A stretch of DNA of 11,155 bases from Mariprofundus sp. UBA1536 (lineage in GTDB: Bacteria > Pseudomonadota > Zetaproteobacteria > Mariprofundales > Mariprofundaceae), in contig DCPU01000010.1 in NCBI GenBank assembly GCA_002323245.1, positions 1-11,155 on the forward strand, given 5' to 3'. Of this stretch, positions 6,629 to 11,155 are shown piece by piece. Positions within the stretch are counted from its first letter, which is position 1; every line of letters starts with the position of its first letter. The position numbers and the translations under genes are program-made. Under the pieces are notes generated by a model, which saw only the letters and a list, made by a program, of their open reading frames with translations, was not told the origin of the DNA and did no database searches.

Positions 6629-7171
6629 ATGCGCCCAAAACCAGCTCCGAACTACCTTGCAGGGTATCCCGATGTATTAACTCGGCCGATAATAGCTTTG
6701 ATTGCTGAGCATCAATTTGCCGATCTAATGTTGAAAAGGTATCCCTTGGCGCACGATATCCGCAGCGATAAAACGCTTTATGATTATGTGAAGGATATAA
6801 AAAATACATATCTTCGTCATGCAAATCAGCTGAATAGGGTGGGCTATGATAGCAAGTTACACATCACCCACCATGCACTGGGTATTCACACCAGCAAGTC
6901 ATCCAAGCATGGTGCCAAACTTAAAGCCAAGCAGGAAATTCAGGTGGCAGCCTTATTTAAAAATATGCCCTTGGATTTTTTGAGTATGATTGTAGTGCAC
7001 GAGTTGGCGCATATCAAAGAACATGAACACAACAAAGCCTTTTATAAGCTGTGCTGCCATATGGAGCCAACATATCACCAGCTTGAATTTGATGTGCGTA
7101 TTTATCTGACTTACTTAGCAGCAGGCGGAGCGCCGCTTTGGTTGCCCAATGCAGCAAACGAAATGGAATAG
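6629..7171 (+). CDS. ygjP: YgjP-like metal-dependent hydrolase
   Basis: The 180-residue product matches the YgjP (DUF45/WLM-like) putative metallohydrolase family along its whole length. The zinc-binding HELAH motif is at 124-128, followed by EHEHNKAFY with the third likely ligand H134. The family's conserved blocks LAGYP (10-14), LHTSKSS-like (about 85-92), KLKAK (97-101) and CCHMEPTYHQLEFD (142-155) are all present. The exact substrate is unknown; E. coli YgjP is described as a UTP pyrophosphatase-like or metal-dependent hydrolase. The ATG at 6629 is the only start available in frame after the upstream stop; AGGG lies 12 nt before it, a weak site. The gene is divergent from the SQR unit and convergent with the SDR gene, whose stop codon is only 2 bp away. 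Confidence 0.9.
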   Translation: MRPKPAPNYLAGYPDVLTRPIIALIAEHQFADLMLKRYPLAHDIRSDKTLYDYVKDIKNTYLRHANQLNRVGYDSKLHITHHALGIHTSKSSKHGAKLKAKQEIQVAALFKNMPLDFLSMIVVHELAHIKEHEHNKAFYKLCCHMEPTYHQLEFDVRIYLTYLAAGGAPLWLPNAANEME

Positions 7172-7173
7172 AC

Positions 7174-7956
7174 CTACTTCACAGCTTTTTGATGCATACC
7201 ATCCACGCTAATGCTGAGTTGTTTTAAGATAAATTTAGGGAAAAAGCGGCTCATAAAACGCAACTGCGCCGATTGTCCTGGGCAGATTTCATAAACATTA
7301 CGCTCAACACCCTGGATAAAGCTTTTCACCAAATCTTCTGTGCTCATAAAGGATATACCCTTCATTTCTTCAGTATCAAAGGTATCAACTAGGGTGGTTT
7401 GTGTTGCAGGTGGCGCCAGCTCAAACACTTGGACGTTGGTGTTACGAAGTTGCTCGCGGAGGGATAAAGAATAAAAATGAAGCGCAGCTTTGGTGGCGCA
7501 ATAGATGGGTGAAATCGGCAGCGGCACAAAAGCCAAACCCGATGTCACATTCACGATTGCCGCATGTCTATTTCTTTTGAGCAAAGGCAGAAAAGTATCA
7601 CACAACCAGATCGGGCCTTTGACATTGGTATCGATTTCTTGGGTTAAGCCATGCGCATCATAATCGTGATTTTGCAGATTGATTTTGTGCATGATGCCAG
7701 CGTTGTTGATTAGCATATTGAGGTTAGGAAAATTCAAAGTCATATGCTTGTGAAGACGCTGTATATCATCGGGGTTAGCTGCATCACAAACGATGGTGTG
7801 TGCTGCGCCGAGTTCAGCTTTGGCAACTGCCAACCTTTCTTCGCTGCGCCCTGTAATCACGACAGTGTTGCCAAGCGCCAACAATTGTTTGGCCATTTCA
7901 AAGCCGATTCCGCTGGTGCCGCCTGTGATCAGAATGGTATTACCGTTGATATTCAT
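7174..7956 (-). CDS. Short-chain dehydrogenase/reductase, DltE-like
   Basis: This is a classical SDR, an NAD(P)-dependent oxidoreductase. The 260-residue form shows the cofactor motif TGGTSGIG (11-18), NNAG (84-87), the structural N111 and the catalytic Ser139, Tyr152 and Lys156 (YCATK). The region after the active site (FELAPPATQTTLVD) resembles DltE/YdfG-like SDRs. The substrate is unknown. I choose the ATG at 7956 because AAGGAG lies 6 nt upstream and the Rossmann strand starts immediately. The longer frame from 8016 would add 20 residues that overlap the DUF2200 gene and match nothing in the fold. The start overlaps the end of the DUF2200 gene by 17 bp, which suggests coupled translation. 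It is the last gene of the minus-strand block, and no terminator is visible before the convergent ygjP. Confidence 0.88.
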   Translation of the reverse strand: MNINGNTILITGGTSGIGFEMAKQLLALGNTVVITGRSEERLAVAKAELGAAHTIVCDAANPDDIQRLHKHMTLNFPNLNMLINNAGIMHKINLQNHDYDAHGLTQEIDTNVKGPIWLCDTFLPLLKRNRHAAIVNVTSGLAFVPLPISPIYCATKAALHFYSLSLREQLRNTNVQVFELAPPATQTTLVDTFDTEEMKGISFMSTEDLVKSFIQGVERNVYEICPGQSAQLRFMSRFFPKFILKQLSISVDGMHQKAVK

Positions 7957-8317
7957 CTTGTGCTCCTTGTGTTCGTAAAATTTTTGCCATGGTTTTTCCT
8001 TTGGCCATTTCATCAATCAGCTTGTCGAGAAAGCGAATTTTCTGCATAAATGGGTCATCGACATCCTCTACGCGAACGCCGCAGACCACGCCAGTGATAA
8101 GTGCTGTATTGGCATGCATGGCAGGTGCTTGATCGAAGAAGGTTTGCATGTCTACTTCTTGCTCAATTTGTAGGTCTAAGCTTATTTGCGTATAACCCGT
8201 CAACCAACAGATGATTTGGTTCACTTCATCACGTGTTCGGTTTTTTCGCTCTGCTTTTTGAATATATAAGGGGTAAATCTTCGCAAATGCAGTTGTGGAA
8301 ATACGGTGTTTACTCAT
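7940..8317 (-). CDS. DUF2200 family protein
   Basis: The 125-residue product matches the DUF2200 family over its length, including the opening MSKHRI, the YPLYIQKAERK and WLTGY segments, and the highly conserved ITGVVCGVRVEDVDDP stretch (about residues 74-89). The C-terminus (KIRFLDKLIDEMAKGKTMAKILR) is also typical. The function is unknown. It is a small soluble protein without signal peptide or membrane segment. The ATG at 8317 has GGAG with a 5-nt spacer. It lies 42 bp downstream of the outer-membrane-type gene and overlaps the SDR start by 17 bp, so it is probably in the same transcription unit. Confidence 0.88.
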   Translation of the reverse strand: MSKHRISTTAFAKIYPLYIQKAERKNRTRDEVNQIICWLTGYTQISLDLQIEQEVDMQTFFDQAPAMHANTALITGVVCGVRVEDVDDPFMQKIRFLDKLIDEMAKGKTMAKILRTQGAQDEYQR

Positions 8318-8359
8318 GGTTACTCCGTGTGTTTTCCTTGTTGAAGGGAGGCAAACGCA

Positions 8360-9402
8360 TTAATTGTTGCCAAAAAAGGCGCTGAATTGCAGCGAAATTA
8401 GCGGGTTTACCCGAAAATTATCAACCTTTAAAAACTGCACTTGCGGGGCGATTTCCATAAACAACCAATCCCGATAAATTTTGCGGCTGTATCGCACCAA
8501 AGCATAATAATTATCCAGCTCGTAATTGAGTAAATCTAGCGGCTTCTCCCACATGCCGCCCAGCTGATAAATCATGGCATCGTGATCGCTGAGCTGATTG
8601 AGCAGGGAAAATGTTTGATGGTTTTGGGAGTAGCCGAGGTCGTAGTAGTAAATGTTTTTGGTGATGGAGCGAAAGAGTAGGTTTTCAGCCATGGTCCGCT
8701 CAAAGAGCAATTGCGAGGTGGAGCGATTAAAAATGATATTGTCACGATACAGCTCTTCAGAAAGGCGCATTGACCACTTTTCATAATAGAATGAGCGATA
8801 AAATTGCAGATTGGCAAACACATTGATTTTGTCGGATTGTAATTTCAGACCAGCTGTTACTTTGGCGTTAAACAGCGAAGCAATATCGCGTACATATCCC
8901 AGCCCCAAATCAATGGCTTGATTGATTTGGGCAGGGTCGGTGGCCACGGGGGCATTGGTGTTGTTCGTTGCCGTTTCATTGCTGGCAGTAAAAGGATTAT
9001 TGTTGCTCACTTCTAAGGTCAATCGGTTTTGGGTGCGGGGCAGGTGGATACGGGCACTAAACACAGGCTCATGGGTATGGGCTTGATTTTTATAATGAGT
9101 GTAGCGATAACCCAGTTGGATATGGGTATAGTTGATGCGCTTTTCTTGGTCATCATTGATAAAGAAGGTGTCGATTTCTTCGGTGAAGCCTACAATTTTC
9201 TCACTTAATGATTGAAGCTGGTCATTCACCTCTTTGAGTAGGTTATCCAGCAGTTTGAAGCCAGTAGCAGACTCCGCATTTTTTGTTCCGCTGATGCAGT
9301 TGACACAGGAAGAGGATTGGCCGCAGCGGCCCACACTGGGCTTGCCAGTAATACGACCAGAAGGGCAATAAAAAGCTGATGCATATATCGCTTCAAGGTC
9401 AT
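8360..9402 (-). CDS. Outer-membrane beta-barrel-like protein, split by a frameshift
   Basis: Two minus-strand frames together make one exported protein. Frame A starts at the ATG at 9402 (or Met7 at 9384) and encodes a clear signal peptide: basic KRYMHQ, a hydrophobic core LFIALLVVLLA and an A-X-A-type site near PVWA. It then runs to a TGA at 9226-9228. Frame B, open from about 9334 to 8360, encodes the body and has no signal peptide and no natural start. Joining them at the A6 run (9279-9284) by one extra base gives about 347 residues. The body begins with a heptad-like helix (DNLLKEVNDQLQSLSEKI), followed by alternating aromatic/hydrophobic stretches rich in Tyr, typical of barrel strands. 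No known family is recognised. The start is only 3 bp after the upstream kinase stop, so it is co-transcribed. Confidence 0.65.
9279..9284 (-). other. Frameshift point in an A6 run of the outer-membrane-type gene
   Basis: On the minus strand the signal-peptide frame reads GAA CAA AAA ATG and the body frame reads ACA AAA AAT GCG across the same six A. One additional A, or a -1 slip on the run, would fuse the two frames without a stop between them. A sequencing or assembly indel, a real inactivating mutation and transcriptional or ribosomal slippage are all possible. Confidence 0.6.
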
Positions 9403-9405
9403 GGT

Positions 9406-9906
9406 TTAGATACGCATTTCTGCTGCATCTACGATGTTGAGGTCTTCATCAAGCGAAAGCGCTTCAAAGTATGCGCTCACATGATGAAATACTGTCTTAG
9501 TGTCAAAATGTGCTCGCTCTGGCTGTTCAGTGCGGCGTTTGGCAATGCGAACCAAGCATTGTTCGTCGCTGAGGTTGAGATACACAAGCACATGCCCACA
9601 GCCAACTTCATCACTTAATTGTTTGAACCAGCTTCTTTGTTTTTTCGTATTCGCTGGAAAATCCAGAACCTCATTACTCCCTGTTAGTAAGATGTTTTGC
9701 ACATGTGATTTCACCAGCGGCTTGATAATTTTTGAGTATTTTATGTAGTCATCAAAGCTCTGGATTTGCTCCGGATAAAGCATTCTGAGCCATTCATCTT
9801 CAGAAAGAAGAACTGCATTTTTCTCAGCGGCTAATACCTTAGAAATCGTCGACTTTCCTGCTCCCATCTTACCACAGACAAAGGTCAGGGTTCCTTTTTG
9901 TTTCAT
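9406..9906 (-). CDS. Small P-loop ATP-binding kinase-like protein (AAA_33 type)
   Basis: The 166-residue product is a single P-loop domain of the small nucleotide/metabolite kinase group (AAA_33, also related to zeta-toxin kinases). Walker A is CGKMGAGKST (11-20). An acidic SEDEW (35-39) follows the second strand, where such kinases place a catalytic or magnesium-binding Asp. A basic LID-like stretch (IAKRRTEQPERAHFD, about 121-135) is also present. The substrate is unknown. It lacks the antitoxin partner expected of a zeta-type toxin, since neighbours are VOC and outer-membrane proteins, so I do not call it a toxin. The ATG at 9906 has AGGAG with a 5-nt spacer. It lies 60 bp after the VOC gene and 3 bp before the outer-membrane-type gene. 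Confidence 0.8.
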   Translation of the reverse strand: MKQKGTLTFVCGKMGAGKSTISKVLAAEKNAVLLSEDEWLRMLYPEQIQSFDDYIKYSKIIKPLVKSHVQNILLTGSNEVLDFPANTKKQRSWFKQLSDEVGCGHVLVYLNLSDEQCLVRIAKRRTEQPERAHFDTKTVFHHVSAYFEALSLDEDLNIVDAAEMRI

Positions 9907-9924
9907 TTTTTCTCCTGCCTTTCA

Positions 9925-9963
9925 TTTTCATTCACTCTTCTTCGCTGCGTGAGAGAATGAAAA
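9925..9963. repeat. 13-bp inverted repeat between the VOC and kinase genes
   Basis: Arms 9925-9937 and 9951-9963 pair over 13 positions with one A-A mismatch, around a 13-nt loop. The element fills most of the 60-bp gap inside the presumed operon. No T run follows it on either strand, so it is not a standard terminator. It could be an mRNA-stabilising or processing hairpin, or a protein-binding site. Confidence 0.5.
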
Positions 9964-9966
9964 ATA

Positions 9967-10452
9967 TTAACCCCGATGCGCAGCATTGATGGCTGCAATG
10001 TCGATTTTGCACATCTCCATCATGGCATCGAAAGCGCGTTTGGCAGCATCAGCATCAGCATCGGTGATGGCCTCGATGAGGGCGATGGGTGTGATTTGCC
10101 AAGATACGCCCCATTTATCTTTACACCATCCACAAGCACTTTCCTGACCACCGTTGCCCACAATAGCTTGCCAATACCGATCGGTTTCGGCTTGGTCATT
10201 CGTGGTCACCTGAAATGAGAATGCTTCATCGTGTGTAAATGCAGGCCCGCCGTTGAGCCCTATGCAAGGGATGCCCATCACTGTGAATTCTACGGTAAGC
10301 ACATCGCCTTGCTTGCCAGAGGGGTAATCGCCGGGCGCGCGGTGCACAGCGCTCACAAAGGAATCTGGAAAGGTATCGGCATAAAACCTAGCCGCCTCTT
10401 CAGCTTTACCATCATACCAAAGACAAACCATATTTTTTGCATACGTTTTCAT
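9967..10452 (-). CDS. VOC family protein, PhnB / 3-demethylubiquinone methyltransferase-like
   Basis: The 161-residue product belongs to the PhnB-like branch of the vicinal oxygen chelate superfamily (Pfam name 3-dmu-9_3-mt). The N-terminus CLWYDGKAEEAARFY (10-24) is diagnostic, followed by GIPCIGLNGGPAFTHDEAFSF (60-80) and the block CGWCKDKWGVSWQITP (107-122). Despite the inherited name, methyltransferase activity is not established for these proteins; they are small dimeric enzymes or binding proteins of unknown substrate. The ATG at 10452 has a perfect AGGAGG with a 6-nt spacer. It follows the other VOC gene by 29 bp on the same strand, so two related folds are made from one transcript. 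Confidence 0.9.
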   Translation of the reverse strand: MKTYAKNMVCLWYDGKAEEAARFYADTFPDSFVSAVHRAPGDYPSGKQGDVLTVEFTVMGIPCIGLNGGPAFTHDEAFSFQVTTNDQAETDRYWQAIVGNGGQESACGWCKDKWGVSWQITPIALIEAITDADADAAKRAFDAMMEMCKIDIAAINAAHRG

Positions 10453-10481
10453 ATTTTTCCTCCTATGATCCAGCCATTAAA

Positions 10482-10898
10482 CTATTTGGCAAATTTCTGT
10501 GATGACTCAGGGGGTTCTATATAAGCAAGCTCCCAAGATCGTCCTTCATAATCATCGAACCAACGGCTGTACATCATGCCGTGGTCTTCGGCTTCACGCG
10601 ACACTTTCGCGCCGAATAATATTGCCTTGGCGACCATGGCATCCACTTCATCGCGGCTCTCGCAACCGATGCAAAGAAGTGTTTCAGCGCTGTCTTGTGA
10701 GTTGGCGATGTGTTTAGGTGTAAAGTGTTTGAAATGTTGTTCAGAAATCAGCAACACAGCGATATTTTGAGCAACCTCCACGCAAATACAGTCATCGTTG
10801 CTATATTTGGGGTTAATCGCAAAGCCAATACCTTCAAAAAGCCTCTTACTGGCGGCCACATCCTTGGTGGCCAGGTTAATAAATATACTTCGGCTCAT
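10482..10898 (-). CDS. VOC family (glyoxalase-like) protein
   Basis: The 138-residue product resembles stand-alone glyoxalase/bleomycin-resistance-type VOC proteins. It starts with a short strand FINLATKDVAASKRLFEGIGF, contains VLLISEQHFKHF in the middle (around 47-58), and ends with a second half-fold including GMMYSRWFDDYEGRSWELAYIEP. These proteins bind a divalent metal or small molecule; the actual substrate cannot be read from sequence. The frame opens at 10910, but the GGAGG lies inside that extension, 5 nt before the ATG at 10898, so I choose 10898 as start (Met1 of MSRSIFI). It is the first gene of the minus-strand block. No convincing promoter is visible upstream; TTGCGA-17-TATTGC near 10930-10980 is a weak possibility. 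Confidence 0.85.
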   Translation of the reverse strand: MSRSIFINLATKDVAASKRLFEGIGFAINPKYSNDDCICVEVAQNIAVLLISEQHFKHFTPKHIANSQDSAETLLCIGCESRDEVDAMVAKAILFGAKVSREAEDHGMMYSRWFDDYEGRSWELAYIEPPESSQKFAK

Positions 10899-11056
10899 CA
10901 TGCCCTCCATTTTCCCCTAAATGCACGTTGCAGCATGTTTGTATTTGGTCTGCTACGCAATATCAAATAGCGCATAAATTCGCAAAACAAGGACATACTG
11001 TTCGTGCTTGCTGGCTGAAAAGAAATTGTTCATCTAAGTTTCTAGCCTACAAGCAT

Positions 11057-11155
11057 AGGAGGTGGCCGGTGAGTGACGAAGACAAAAAGCCCAGCTTATT
11101 CGTAACTATGATATTTGCTTTCTTTAAAAGTTCGCGGATTCAAGTACCAAGTGCA
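11057..11155 (+). CDS. Start of an unidentified gene leaving the window
   Basis: A perfect AGGAGG (11057-11062) lies 6 nt before a GTG (11069-11071), and the frame stays open for 29 codons to the window edge. The product begins (V/M)SDEDKKPSLFVTMIFAFFKS, a charged N-terminus followed by a hydrophobic stretch that could be the start of a membrane segment. I do not recognise the family from this fragment. The coding part begins at 11069; the interval also includes the ribosome binding site. It is divergent from the VOC operon, with about 170 bp between them. Confidence 0.6.

Noticed and set aside
6471..6824. Minus-strand open frame of 117 codons opposite ygjP
   Set aside because: It is antisense to the well-supported ygjP gene, crosses the promoter-like sequence of the SQR unit and has no credible start site.
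9406..9906. Possible zeta-type toxin of a toxin-antitoxin pair
   Set aside because: Only the generic P-loop kinase fold is visible and no small antitoxin-like gene is adjacent; neighbours are VOC and outer-membrane-type genes.

Overview
The window reads as a slice of a proteobacterial chromosome of moderate GC content. The housekeeping genes (recO, era, prfB with the classical +1 frameshift, apeB, ygjP) are of proteobacterial type, and a sulfide:quinone oxidoreductase-like flavoprotein suggests a sulfur-oxidising or sulfide-tolerant lineage. The gene order prfB-era-recO is not the rnc-era-recO order of model gammaproteobacteria. A zetaproteobacterium or a sulfur-oxidising gammaproteobacterium would both fit, but the sequence alone does not decide.

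Layout. Bases 1-274 (+) are the 3' end of a collagen-like Gly-X-Y repeat protein. A compact bidirectional terminator (296-323) separates it from a minus-strand block prfB-era-recO (3098 down to 359) covering translation termination, ribosome assembly and recombination repair. Upstream of that block lies apeB, an M18 aminopeptidase (4582-3272). Next is a minus-strand unit made of a sulfide:quinone oxidoreductase-like gene (6401-4944) and a 54-residue gene short enough to be missed by length-filtered gene calling (4896-4732). A strong promoter-like sequence precedes this unit and a very strong two-tier terminator closes it. A single plus-strand gene, ygjP (6629-7171), meets the next minus-strand block tail to tail with only 2 bp between stop codons. 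That block runs from 10898 down to 7174 and looks like one transcription unit: two VOC-fold proteins, a small P-loop kinase, an outer-membrane-type protein split by a frameshift in an A6 run, a DUF2200 protein and a short-chain dehydrogenase. At the right edge a plus-strand gene begins behind a perfect Shine-Dalgarno sequence and leaves the window.

The main corrections to a naive ORF reading are these. RF2 (prfB) starts at 3098 and crosses an in-frame UGA by programmed +1 frameshifting. A small gene follows the SQR-like gene. The outer-membrane protein has its signal peptide in a different frame from its body. The starts of the SQR-like protein, the SDR and the upstream VOC protein should be moved inward to codons with good ribosome binding sites. 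I see no mobile element, CRISPR array, tRNA or rRNA, and no clear evidence of a wholly new multi-gene system. The SQR-like gene with its small partner is the best candidate for undescribed biology.
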